NCBI GenBank assembly: GCA_001931535.1
Contig: CP016211.1
Coordinates: 3,376,501 to 3,440,500, forward strand
DNA length: 64,000 nt
Origin: Minicystis rosea
Lineage (GTDB): Bacteria; Myxococcota_A; Polyangia; Polyangiales; Polyangiaceae
Direction: 5' to 3'
A model generated the notes under the pieces. The model saw nothing but the letters and a program-made list of their open reading frames with translations, made no database searches and was not told the DNA's origin. This document shows positions 1 through 8,665 of this stretch, piece by piece. Within the stretch, counting starts at the first letter, position 1, and each line of letters begins with the position of its first letter. Made by a program: the position numbers and the translations under genes.

Positions 1-110
1 CTCCATCGCTCGAAGGTAGCACCTCCCGCGAATGCGCGATCCGCGGACGTTTCCTGATAGGCTGAAGGCGGCTCCGGGTCGCCTGCCTGGGGCCGCTTCT
101 GGAGGCTCTC

Positions 111-1712
111 TTGCTTAGAACGCCCGATGCCGATCCCGATGAGGTCCCTCGCGGGCCGCGACGCGCCTCGCGCCGCCCGCTGCCAAAGCGCCGGATGCGC
201 TGGGGCATCGTGCTCTTGGCCGCTTTGATGCCCGTGGCGTGGCTTTCCCCAGGCTGCGGATCGCGCAGCGATCTCGGGATCGACGACGGTGTCGGTGGTG
301 AGGGCGGCGAAGGCGGCGGCGATGCGGGAAATGACGCGAAGCCCGACGTGCTCGTCGATGTGCTGATCGACGTCCCCATCGACGTGCCGTTCGATGTCCC
401 CATCGACGTGCCAATCGATGTTCCCATCGACGTCCCTTTCGATGTTCCCATCGATGTACCGATCGACGTTCCCATCGATGTGCCGATCGATGTTCCCATC
501 GACGTACCGATCGACGTTCCCATCGACGTACCGATCGATGTCCCCATCGATGTGCCGATCGACGTTCCCATCGACGTCCCCATCGATGTGCCGATCGACG
601 TTCCCATCGACGTGCAGCCCGATGTGCAGCCGGACGGGCCGTGCCCGGACAACGATGGTGACGGCTACACGATCTGCGACAACGATTGCGACGACAACAA
701 CCCGAAGATCAACCCGGGTGCGTTCGACTTCCCCAACGGCGTCGACGACGACTGCGACGGCGGCATCGACAATCCCATCCTCGATTGCGCGGCCGGCCTC
801 CAATACACGTCGCAGAATCCGTTCGACTACGCCAAGGCCATCGACATCTGCCAGACGACCACCGCGACGGCCACGGGCGCGAACAAGAAGTGGGGCCTCA
901 TCAACGCGGAGTTCCGGCTCGCGGATGGAACGGGCGTACCGGCGTCGAAAGCGCACGCCATCATCACGAGCTTCGGGAACGTGCTCGGTCCGCGGAAGAA
1001 CGCGAACTTCGTGCTCCTCTCGTCGGGCGCGGCGGCGACGCCCTCACAGGAGTACTTCATGGGTGGGCCGCAGGGCGGCTTGCAGACGTTGCCGCCGGGG
1101 CCGGTGGGTGGCGGGTACAACCTCCCGGCGGGCTTCCCCACCAACAAGACGGGCTGCCCCACGCCCAGCAACGCGGCCTTCGATCCGGTGAACCTCAAGC
1201 TCACCATCCGCGTGCCCACGAACGCGTCGAGCTTCGCCTTCGATCATTCGTTCTTCTCGGCCGAGTATCCCGAGTACGCGTGCACCGGGTTCAACGACAT
1301 CTGGGCCGTGCTCCTCGACACGAAGGCGCCGGGCATCGCCAACAACAAGGACATCGTCTTCGACGCGCAGGGCACGCCGGGCTCGGTGAACCTCAACTTC
1401 TTCGATCGCTGCGTGGCCGGGCCGACCGGGTGCTCGGGCGCGCCCGTGATGGGCTTCAACTTCTGCGCGGGCGGCAAGGCGGAGCTCGCGGGCACCGGCT
1501 TCGGCGATCCCGACAGCCCCTGCGGTCCGCCGAGCTCCATCGGCGGCGGCACCGGGTGGCTGACGACGGAGGCGCCGGTCCTCGCCGGCGAGACCATCAC
1601 CGTGCAATTCATGATCTGGGACTCGAGCGATGCGATCTTCGATTCGTCCTCGATTCTCGACTTCTTCAGGTGGCAGCAGACCTCCGTCAGCAACCCCGGC
1701 ACCCACCGCTGA
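111..1712 (+). CDS. DVP-repeat lipoprotein with MopE-like metal-binding motif and choice-of-anchor-L-like domain
   Basis: Predicted exported lipoprotein of 533 aa with no assigned enzymatic role. TTG start has a GGAGG at 101-105; an alternative ATG at 195 would begin directly at the hydrophobic segment WGIVLLAALMPVAW, which ends in a lipobox-like LSPGC (Cys49). A short Gly-rich linker follows, then about 20 consecutive IDVP/FDVP tetrapeptides (residues about 80-170), then an Asp-rich DNDGDGY...DCDD...DDDCDGG block (about 177-218) typical of the MopE-type putative metal-binding motif of myxobacterial surface proteins. The last 310 residues, with SFAFDHSFFSAEYPEY and TGFNDIWAVLL, resemble choice-of-anchor L domains of secreted proteins. 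The repeat could be an extended stalk (inference). Confident as a gene; function unknown. Confidence 0.85.
   Translation: MLRTPDADPDEVPRGPRRASRRPLPKRRMRWGIVLLAALMPVAWLSPGCGSRSDLGIDDGVGGEGGEGGGDAGNDAKPDVLVDVLIDVPIDVPFDVPIDVPIDVPIDVPFDVPIDVPIDVPIDVPIDVPIDVPIDVPIDVPIDVPIDVPIDVPIDVPIDVPIDVPIDVQPDVQPDGPCPDNDGDGYTICDNDCDDNNPKINPGAFDFPNGVDDDCDGGIDNPILDCAAGLQYTSQNPFDYAKAIDICQTTTATATGANKKWGLINAEFRLADGTGVPASKAHAIITSFGNVLGPRKNANFVLLSSGAAATPSQEYFMGGPQGGLQTLPPGPVGGGYNLPAGFPTNKTGCPTPSNAAFDPVNLKLTIRVPTNASSFAFDHSFFSAEYPEYACTGFNDIWAVLLDTKAPGIANNKDIVFDAQGTPGSVNLNFFDRCVAGPTGCSGAPVMGFNFCAGGKAELAGTGFGDPDSPCGPPSSIGGGTGWLTTEAPVLAGETITVQFMIWDSSDAIFDSSSILDFFRWQQTSVSNPGTHR
346..620 (+). repeat. In-frame 12-bp tandem repeat encoding IDVP units
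   Basis: About 20 units of 12 bp alternate GATGTGCCGATC-like and GACGTTCCCATC-like codings for Asp-Val-Pro-Ile. Third-codon positions vary (GAC/GAT, GTG/GTC/GTT/GTA) while the peptide is almost invariant, apart from two Phe substitutions. That indicates selection on the peptide rather than only very recent slippage. Confidence 0.9.
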
Positions 1713-1923
1713 TGGCAAACCCCTGGGCGCGCTTCGGGCGCGCCCGCAAAGCGCGTCACCGGCGTGCGACACATCTGACACCTCCGCCGACTAGAGCATC
1801 CAAACCTCCGCTGCGAGCGCCGATCCTCGGAGCGCCGGCCAATCCCGACGCCCGGATCCGGAAGCTCCCAGCGGTGGTGGCCCGGAGTGCTTGGTAGACG
1901 GAAGCAAGGTTCGAGGAGGTGGC

Positions 1924-2172
1924 GTGGTGGCTACGACGATGGACGTGACGGAGCTCGCGCGGGAAGATCAGCAACGTCAGGTCCGGCATGCACGCGGCGG
2001 CGCGGCGGACGCCGACGCCGATTCGCCCGAGGCGATCCTCGATCTCGCGCGGCAGCTCGCCGACCGCCTCGCGCGCCTGCAACACCACGACGGCGACGAC
2101 GATGCCGTGCGCTTGGCCCGCGCCATGGCCTTGAACGTCGTCGATCTGCTCGAAGGAATGCGCCGCCGCTGA
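1924..2172 (+). CDS. Small hypothetical protein
   Basis: A short reading frame ending in TGA at 2170-2172. GTG codons at 1924 and 1927 follow GAGGAGG at 1913-1919, a good ribosome-binding site, so I prefer them over the in-frame TTG at 1891. The product (about 80 aa) is acidic in the middle and ends with two amphipathic helix-like stretches (ILDLARQLADRLARL and LARAMALNVVDLLEGM). No known domain recognised. It lies 70 bp upstream of the RsbT/RsbX-like gene on the same strand, so co-transcription is possible. Confidence 0.55.
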   Translation: MVATTMDVTELAREDQQRQVRHARGGAADADADSPEAILDLARQLADRLARLQHHDGDDDAVRLARAMALNVVDLLEGMRRR

Positions 2173-2242
2173 GAAGGTAGGTTCACGCACCGCCGGGACG
2201 ATCCGCGCCAATCCCCACGAACCCAGGGACGACGGTCACAAT

Positions 2243-3337
2243 TTGGTGAGGTCGTCACGATCGGGCGAGGCGAGCACGCCCGCTCGGGTTATTGAGTGGT
2301 GGGATGATCCGGCCGGCCCAAAGGGTGACGTGGACAAAGTTCTGATCGATGCCTGGCTCGCAGGGCTCGAACCCATAGCGACCGTCGACGCGACCTCCCT
2401 TGCGATCGGCGAAAGCAGCGTGCGCGCTCTCGGAGCGAAGAATGGGCTCGACGCGACGCTCATCGATCGGGTCGCGTCGGCCGCGCGCGAGCTCTTGGAC
2501 AATCAGCTCCGCCACGCGCGCCGCGGGCATCTCGCGATGCGGGCCACGAAGCGCGGCACGATCGCAGGGATCGAGATCGTCGCGGCCGACGGCGGCCCCG
2601 GGATCACCGACCCGGCGCGCGCGCTCGAAGGCACGACACCGGACCGCGGGCTCGCGGCCGTGCGCCGCCTGATGGACGAGATCGACATCGACGCGCGCGC
2701 CGGCGAGGGCACGTGCATCCGAGCGCGGGCCTTCGCCGCCAAGGTCCCGCGGCGGCGCGAGGTGGGCATCCTCGGGCGCCCGCTGCCGCGCGAGCTGGTG
2801 AGCGGCGATCACGCGGCCTTCGTGCGCGACGGCGACACGCTGATGTTCGCAGTGGCCGATGGAATCGGTCACGGGCCTCCGGCGCACGAGGCCTCGGGGC
2901 AGGCCATGGAGCGGTTCCTCGCGGAGTCGGGCGCGCGCTCGAGCCCGACGGCGATCCTCGAAGCCTGCGACGATCCGCTGAAGGGCACGCGCGGCGCGGT
3001 CATGTGCGTGGCGCGCATCGACGAGGCCACGCGCATCCTCGATCATGCCGGCGTCGGTAACGTGACCACGCGCATCGAGCGCGAGAAGAGCGCGCGCCTC
3101 TTCTCGGGGAGCAGCGCCACGCTCGGCGGCCGCGGCCTCAAGCGCCGGCCCTTCGCGGACAGCGTGCCGCTCGAGGACGGCGACGTCGTGCTCATGTACA
3201 CCGATGGGCTCACGACGCGCGTCGATCTCTCGCGCGAGCCCGAGCTGCTGCGCGAGCACCCCATCGTGATCGCGCAGCGCGTGATGGTCGCCTTCGTGCG
3301 GCCGAACGACGACGCGCTCGTGCTCGTCGCGCGCTAG
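2243..3337 (+). CDS. RsbT-like kinase fused to RsbX-like SpoIIE phosphatase
   Basis: Two-domain stress-signalling regulator. The N-terminal half has GHKL ATPase motifs of anti-sigma serine kinases: an N-box ARELLDNQLRHA, G1 DGGPGI and a G2-like GTTPDRGLAAV. The C-terminal half is a small PP2C/SpoIIE phosphatase with VADGIGHG, LMYTDGLTT and PNDDALV, which carry the metal-binding aspartates, plus AGVGNV. In Bacillus, RsbT phosphorylates STAS proteins and RsbX dephosphorylates them; here both would sit on one chain. The start is uncertain: TTG 2243, GTG 2246, or GTG 2330 shortly after an AAAGGG. No STAS or sigma gene is adjacent. The partner is therefore unknown; cytoplasmic location is expected. 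Confidence 0.85.
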   Translation: MVRSSRSGEASTPARVIEWWDDPAGPKGDVDKVLIDAWLAGLEPIATVDATSLAIGESSVRALGAKNGLDATLIDRVASAARELLDNQLRHARRGHLAMRATKRGTIAGIEIVAADGGPGITDPARALEGTTPDRGLAAVRRLMDEIDIDARAGEGTCIRARAFAAKVPRRREVGILGRPLPRELVSGDHAAFVRDGDTLMFAVADGIGHGPPAHEASGQAMERFLAESGARSSPTAILEACDDPLKGTRGAVMCVARIDEATRILDHAGVGNVTTRIEREKSARLFSGSSATLGGRGLKRRPFADSVPLEDGDVVLMYTDGLTTRVDLSREPELLREHPIVIAQRVMVAFVRPNDDALVLVAR

Positions 3338-3543
3338 CAAATCGTTCGATCCCTCACACCCAGTCCCCTCGGCACAACGCGTCGTCCACGAGACGCGCGC
3401 CCTGCGAATCTCGATCGACTTCCGTCGAGCGCCGGTGTCGTGCTCGTGCCTTGACGGACGCAGGTGTCTTCCATTTACTGCGCGCATTCACGCTTCGGGG
3501 TGGCGGCGCGCGGTCGCGTCGTGCCGGAGTCGGAGGCTCGTTC

Positions 3544-6500
3544 ATGCCTGCTTTTCTCGCTCGTGCTCTCCTGCGCGTCGTCGCGCTCGCGCTGTTCTGC
3601 GCGACCCTCGTCCTCGGATCCCGCGTGGCCCACGCGGCGACGACGATCAACGGCGGCAACGTCATCAACCAAACGTGGACCACCGCCGGCAGCCCCTACA
3701 TCATCCAGGGCGACGTCACGGTCCCGAACGGCGCGTTCCTCACCATTCAGCCCGGCGTCGACGTCCAGTTCGCGAGCGGCGACAGCCAGGTGGCCGGCCT
3801 CGACAGCGCCCGCGCCGAGCTGATCATCAAAGGCACGCTCAACGCGAGCGGCACCGCCGCGAGCCCTATCACGTTCCGCGCGCAGAGCGGCACGGGGGCC
3901 GCGGTCTGGTACGGCATCGTCGTCGACGCCGCCGCGACCATGGCGACGATCGCCAACGTCACCATCCAGAACACGTCCATCGGCATCCGCAGCTCGGCCC
4001 TCGGCTCGGCGCTGAACGTGACCGCCACGAGCATCGGCAACACCAGCACCGGCGTCTACCTCACCGACGGCACGCCCACCTTCGACGGCCTCACCGTCAC
4101 CGGCGGCAACTACGGCGTCCAGATCGATCAGAAGGCGAGCCCCACGCTGAGCAACTCGGTCATCCAGAGCTGTACCAACACCGGTATCTACGCCACGACC
4201 ACGAGCGGGAATGCCAACATCCAGATCACCAACACCGTCGTACGCTCGTGTGCTTCCAAAGGCATCTATCTCTACGTCATCGGCGGATACACCGTCACCA
4301 CGAGCATCCTCAACTCCACCATTCACCAGAATGGCAACTACGGTGTCGAGGCTTATGCGAGCTCGGGCAACTCGCACAACCTGACGATCAAGAACAGCAT
4401 CATCAGCCAGCACGCCAGCATCGGCGTCTACCGCAACACCGGCGGCGGCGGCTCCATCACCGTCAACGCCACCTACTCCGACGTCTGGAACAACGTCACC
4501 AACTTCTCCGGCGTCACCGCCGGCACCGGCGTCTTCGCGGCCAACCCGATCTACGTCACCGGCCCGACCAACCTCCGGCTCACCTCGAACTCGCCGGCGC
4601 GCTACGCCGGTGAGACGGGCCAGGACATCGGCGCGCTGCCGTACGTGAACGATCCCACGCCGGGCCTCTACGGCACGCTGTGGACCAACACCACGCTCAC
4701 GACGGCCGGCTCTCCCTACAACGTGCTGGGCGACCTCACGGTCGGGCCGGGCGTGACGCTCACCATCGATCCGGGCGTCACCCTTCAATGGGCCACGAGC
4801 GACATCATGGTGTCGGGCAACGACGGGGCCCGCGGCGAGCTGCGCGTGCTCGGGACGCTCTCCGCCAACGCGACGAGCGCGCAGCACATCAAGCTCACCT
4901 CGACGGGCACGGGCGCGGCGAGCTGGTACGGCGTGGTGCTCCTCCCGGCGATGACGGCGTCGTCGCTCACGCGCGTCGACATCGACGAGACGAGCATCGG
5001 CATCACCTCGGGGGCGACGACGGCGAACAACGTCATCAAGAACGTGACCGTGGGCACCACGAGCACCGGCGTCTACCTCACCGACGGCGCGCCCACCTTC
5101 GACGGCCTCACCGTCACCGGCGGCAACTACGGCGTCCAGATCGATCAGAAGGCGAGCCCGACGATCCTCAACTCGATCATCCAGAGCTGTACCAACACCG
5201 GTATCTACGCCACGACCACGAGCGGGAATGCCAACATCCAGATCACCAACACCGTCGTACGGTCGTGCGCTTCCAAAGGCATCTATCTCTACGTCATCGG
5301 CGGATACACCGTCACCACGAGCATCCTCAACTCCACCATTCACCAGAATGGCAACTACGGTGTCGAGGCTTATGCGAGCTCGGGCAACTCGCACAACCTG
5401 ACGATCAAGAACAGCATCATCAGCCAGCACGCCAGCATCGGCGTCTACCGCAACACCGGCGGCGGCGGCTCCATCACCGTCAACGCCACCTACTCCGACG
5501 TCTGGAACAACGTCACCAACTTCTCCGGCGTCACCGCCGGCACCGGCGTCATCAACCAGAACCCGAACTACACGAGCCCGCCGACCGATCTCACGCTCCA
5601 GATGGGGAGCGTCTGCATCGACGCGGGCACCAGCGCAGGTGCGCCGGCGACCGATTTGCTCGGCGCGATCCGGCCCGTGAACGGTGACGGCATCAACGGC
5701 GCGGAGTTCGACATCGGCGCGTACGAGTACGTGCCCTCGGGGTTCTGCGGCGACGGCATCCAGCAGGCCGGCGAGGTCTGCGACAACGGCGCGCAGAACG
5801 GCACCTACGGCTTCTGCAAGAGCGATTGCTCCGGCCTCGGCCCGCGCTGCGGCGACGGCACGGTGAACGGGAGCGAGCAGTGCGACGACGGCAACATGGT
5901 CAACACCGACGCCTGCACCAACACCTGCCAAAACGCGAAGTGCGGTGACGGCTTCGTTCAGGCCGGCGAGGACTGCGACGACGGCAACTCGGTCAACGGC
6001 GACGGCTGCTCCAACACCTGCAAGCTGCCGAAGTGCGGTGACGGCGTCGTGCAAGCCGGCGAGGAATGCGACGACGGCAACATGGTCAACACCGACGCCT
6101 GCACCAACCTCTGCAAGGCGGCGAAGTGCGGTGACGGCATCGTCCAGGCCGGCGAGGACTGCGACGACGGCAACATGATCAACACCGACGCCTGCACCAA
6201 CCTCTGCAAGACGGCGAAGTGCGGTGACGGCATCGTCCAGGCCGGCGAGGACTGCGACGACGGCAACTCGGTCAACACCGATGCTTGCTCCAACACCTGC
6301 CAAAACGCGAAGTGCGGCGACGGCATCGTCCAGACCGGCGAGGACTGCGACGACGGCAACATGGTCAACACCGACGCCTGCTCCAACACCTGCAAGCTGC
6401 CGAAGTGCGGCGACGGCATCGTCCAGGCCGGCGAGGACTGCGACGATGGCAACATGGTCAACACCGATGCTTGCAGCAACACGTGCAAGGCGGCGAAGTG

Positions 6501-7575
6501 CGGCGACGGGATCAAGCAGGCCGGCGAAGAGTGCGACGACGGCAACATGGTCAACGGCGACGCCTGCACCAACAACTGCACGGTCGCCATCTGCGGTGAC
6601 GGCATCAAGCAGGCCGGCGTCGAGGAGTGCGACGACGGCAACATGAGCAACACCGACGGCTGCCTCAACAACTGCAAGACGGCCAAGTGCGGTGACGGCT
6701 TCGTCTACGGCGGCGTCGAGGGCTGCGACGACGGCAACAACGTCGACAACGACGGCTGCAAGAACGACTGCAAGCTCCCGGGCTGCGGCGACGGCGTGAA
6801 GCAGGCCGGCGAGGAGTGCGACGACGGCAACAACGACAACACGGACACGTGCCTCAACACGTGCCAGAACGCGAAGTGCGGTGACGGCTTCGTCCAGGCC
6901 GGCGTCGAGGCGTGCGACGACGGCAACGTCGACGACACCGACGGCTGCGTGAGCACCTGCGAGGTCGCGAAGTGCGGCGACGGCTTCGTGCAAGACGGGG
7001 TCGAGGAGTGCGACGACGGCAACGCGAGCAACACCGACGCGTGCCTCGACACGTGCAAGGCGGCGACCTGCGGCGACGGGTTCCTCCAGAGCGGCGTCGA
7101 GCAGTGCGACGACGGCAACACCATCGACGACGACGCCTGCCCCAACACCTGCAAGGTGCCCGGCGCCACCTGCGGCGACGGCATCAAGCAGGCCGGCGAG
7201 GCGTGCGACGACGGCAACTCGTCGAACTTCGACGACTGCCTCAACACCTGCAAGTTCGCGAGCTGCGGTGACGGCTTCGTGCACACGGGCGTCGAGGAGT
7301 GCGACGACGGCAACGGTGTCTCCGGCGACGGCTGCACGCCGAGCTGCATGCTCGAAGGCACCGGCGGCGCGGGCGGCAGCGGCGGCGCCGGCACGGGCGG
7401 CGCGATGGGCGGCAGCGGCGGCCAGGGCGGCGACGGCGGCAAGCCCGTCGACGAGCAGGGCGGCTGCGGCTGCCGCGTCGCCGGCGGCGAGGACGGCAGC
7501 TCGAACGGCGCGTGGTTGGCGATGGCGGCCGTGGCCGTGGTCGTGAGCCGGCGCCGCCGTCGGGCAGCGGCCTGA
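3544..7575 (+). CDS. Giant surface protein: parallel beta-helix, DUF4215 Cys-rich repeats, MYXO-CTERM tail
   Basis: ATG at 3544 follows GGAGG at 3532-3536 and opens a classical signal peptide (MPAFLARALLRVV... cut near AHAA). Residues about 35-730 form a right-handed beta-helix region of the pectate-lyase/NosD type, containing two almost identical 163-aa blocks. From about 5749 on come one divergent and 16 canonical DUF4215 units (CGDGIVQAGEDCDDGN...C...C), each about 31 aa with conserved cysteines. A Gly-rich linker precedes GCGCR, a hydrophobic helix (LAMAAVAVVV) and RRRRRAAA, matching the MYXO-CTERM sorting signal that leads to cysteine processing and surface anchoring. 1343 aa. A role in adhesion or polysaccharide contact is inference. 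A strong hairpin follows 12 bp after the stop. Confidence 0.9.
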   Translation: MPAFLARALLRVVALALFCATLVLGSRVAHAATTINGGNVINQTWTTAGSPYIIQGDVTVPNGAFLTIQPGVDVQFASGDSQVAGLDSARAELIIKGTLNASGTAASPITFRAQSGTGAAVWYGIVVDAAATMATIANVTIQNTSIGIRSSALGSALNVTATSIGNTSTGVYLTDGTPTFDGLTVTGGNYGVQIDQKASPTLSNSVIQSCTNTGIYATTTSGNANIQITNTVVRSCASKGIYLYVIGGYTVTTSILNSTIHQNGNYGVEAYASSGNSHNLTIKNSIISQHASIGVYRNTGGGGSITVNATYSDVWNNVTNFSGVTAGTGVFAANPIYVTGPTNLRLTSNSPARYAGETGQDIGALPYVNDPTPGLYGTLWTNTTLTTAGSPYNVLGDLTVGPGVTLTIDPGVTLQWATSDIMVSGNDGARGELRVLGTLSANATSAQHIKLTSTGTGAASWYGVVLLPAMTASSLTRVDIDETSIGITSGATTANNVIKNVTVGTTSTGVYLTDGAPTFDGLTVTGGNYGVQIDQKASPTILNSIIQSCTNTGIYATTTSGNANIQITNTVVRSCASKGIYLYVIGGYTVTTSILNSTIHQNGNYGVEAYASSGNSHNLTIKNSIISQHASIGVYRNTGGGGSITVNATYSDVWNNVTNFSGVTAGTGVINQNPNYTSPPTDLTLQMGSVCIDAGTSAGAPATDLLGAIRPVNGDGINGAEFDIGAYEYVPSGFCGDGIQQAGEVCDNGAQNGTYGFCKSDCSGLGPRCGDGTVNGSEQCDDGNMVNTDACTNTCQNAKCGDGFVQAGEDCDDGNSVNGDGCSNTCKLPKCGDGVVQAGEECDDGNMVNTDACTNLCKAAKCGDGIVQAGEDCDDGNMINTDACTNLCKTAKCGDGIVQAGEDCDDGNSVNTDACSNTCQNAKCGDGIVQTGEDCDDGNMVNTDACSNTCKLPKCGDGIVQAGEDCDDGNMVNTDACSNTCKAAKCGDGIKQAGEECDDGNMVNGDACTNNCTVAICGDGIKQAGVEECDDGNMSNTDGCLNNCKTAKCGDGFVYGGVEGCDDGNNVDNDGCKNDCKLPGCGDGVKQAGEECDDGNNDNTDTCLNTCQNAKCGDGFVQAGVEACDDGNVDDTDGCVSTCEVAKCGDGFVQDGVEECDDGNASNTDACLDTCKAATCGDGFLQSGVEQCDDGNTIDDDACPNTCKVPGATCGDGIKQAGEACDDGNSSNFDDCLNTCKFASCGDGFVHTGVEECDDGNGVSGDGCTPSCMLEGTGGAGGSGGAGTGGAMGGSGGQGGDGGKPVDEQGGCGCRVAGGEDGSSNGAWLAMAAVAVVVSRRRRRAAA
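4045..4533 (+). repeat. Beta-helix repeat block, copy 1 (partner at 5062-5550)
   Basis: This 489-bp stretch recurs exactly 1017 bp downstream with only a handful of substitutions, including at synonymous positions. It encodes 163 residues of the beta-helix domain. Confidence 0.9.
5062..5550 (+). repeat. Beta-helix repeat block, copy 2 (partner at 4045-4533)
   Basis: Near-identical second copy of the 489-bp block. Differences are clustered around 5155-5185 (the ILNSI segment) and 5262-5270, the rest being base-for-base the same. This implies recent duplication or gene conversion. Confidence 0.9.
5749..7350 (+). repeat. DUF4215 Cys-rich tandem repeat region
   Basis: Sixteen canonical units of about 93 bp, each beginning CGDG and containing CDDGN, follow a shorter divergent unit with CDNG. 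Units 3-8 are the most alike; later units diverge and carry an extra Val before the CDDGN segment. Confidence 0.9.
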
Positions 7576-7587
7576 TGGAGCGCGCGG

Positions 7588-7624
7588 GCAACCATCGAGC
7601 GCCGGCCCGGCGTTCGATGGTTGC
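7588..7624 (+). terminator. Hairpin after the beta-helix/DUF4215 gene
   Basis: GCAACCATCGAGCGCCGG (7588-7605) is the reverse complement of 7607-7624 with a single G-U type mismatch, giving an 18-bp stem around one base. It starts 12 bp after the stop codon. No T-tract follows, so it is a terminator-like hairpin rather than a textbook intrinsic terminator. Confidence 0.6.
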
Positions 7625-7722
7625 CGTCATCGAGATCCACACGAGAAACGAAGGCTGACTCGAGATTGCGGGTCAGCCGCCCCTCCCCTGCGGCTGCGGC
7701 CCGCACGCGGCCTCGGCGACAC

Positions 7723-7778
7723 GAAGCTCCGCGCATCAGCCATGAAGGCTCCGCGTCCTGCGGGACGCGAGGAGCTTC
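7723..7778 (-). terminator. Nested hairpin between convergent genes
   Basis: Outer arms GAAGCTCC (7723-7730) and GGAGCTTC (7771-7778) enclose a perfect inner hairpin CGCGTCC-TGCG-GGACGCG (7752-7769). It lies downstream of the minus-strand deaminase gene and could stop transcription from that side. No T-tract. Confidence 0.4.
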
Positions 7779-7846
7779 ACCTATGAAGCTTCGGCGCCGC
7801 AGCATGGGCGCCGGCCTCACCCTCGACCCTCGTTTCGAGAGCAGCG

Positions 7847-8398
7847 TCAGCCGAGCAGCGCGCGAACGCGGTCGATGCTCACGGCGTACATGTCGGCGAT
7901 GGCTTCGAGCGAGAGCGCCTGCGCCTGGGCGCGGCGCTTCGGGTCGTGGGGGTGGTGATCGAGGACCCAGGCGCCGAGCTGCTTGCGGATGTCGGACTCG
8001 CAGACGCCTTCGATGACGTCGATGCCCGCGAGCTCGAGGATGCGGGCGCCTTGGCCGTCGACGCGCGGATGTGGGTCGCGCATGCCGGTGACCACGCGCC
8101 GGATGCCGCTGTCGACGATCACCTGCGCGCAGGCCGGCGTGCGGCCGTGGAAGGAGCAGGGCTCGAGGGTGGAGTAGAGGGTCGCCTCCGCCGCGGGCGA
8201 GCCGTGCGCGCGGAACTGCTCCAGGGCCACGATCTCCGCGTGATCCTCGCCGGGGCCCTGCGTGTGGCCACGCGCGACGATGCTCCCTCCGCCGTCGACG
8301 ATGACGCATCCGACCCAGGGGTTGTCGCCTGTCTTGCCGCGCGCCCGCTCGGCCTCGGCCATGGCGGCGCGCATGTTCGCTTCGAAATCGAGATCCAC
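7847..8398 (-). CDS. RibD-like cytidine/pyrimidine deaminase domain protein
   Basis: A single zinc-dependent deaminase domain of the RibD N-terminal type. It has HAE (zinc His plus proton-shuttling Glu) within GEDHAEIVAL, and PCSFHGRTPAC with the two zinc cysteines and the HGRTPxC signature shared with diaminohydroxyphosphoribosylaminopyrimidine deaminases. About 183 aa from the GTG at 8398; the open frame continues upstream but its translation there is Pro/Arg-rich and lacks family features. No reductase domain follows, unlike the full-length ribD at 46.4-47.5 kb, so it may be a paralogue with another deaminase substrate. No flanking riboflavin genes. Confidence 0.8.
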   Translation of the reverse strand: MDLDFEANMRAAMAEAERARGKTGDNPWVGCVIVDGGGSIVARGHTQGPGEDHAEIVALEQFRAHGSPAAEATLYSTLEPCSFHGRTPACAQVIVDSGIRRVVTGMRDPHPRVDGQGARILELAGIDVIEGVCESDIRKQLGAWVLDHHPHDPKRRAQAQALSLEAIADMYAVSIDRVRALLG

Positions 8399-8665
8399 GA
8401 CCCGAGCGTAGCGCGTCCGCGGGCATCGCGCGGAGGCATGGGTCCGTGAGCCTGGTAACGGGCATGCTCTCCGCGGGGCAACCCGCGACGAGCGCAGCGA
8501 TGGGAACGTGATGATTTCGTCCGAGGAGGGCGAGAGCGAGGTCCGGGGTATCGACACCATGGCCACGCACTGCGCCGGCGCTTCGCGATGCTCGAGCGCG
8601 AAGCAAGGCGGCCTCGCCCGAGCGGGACGCGCGTCACCGTGTCCCCTCAGGCTTGCCGAGCTGGT

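Noticed and set aside
3475..7284. Long open frame on the minus strand opposite the beta-helix/DUF4215 gene
   Set aside because: Composition artefact of the high-GC repeats; no start site and Ala/Val/Asp-rich repetitive translation.
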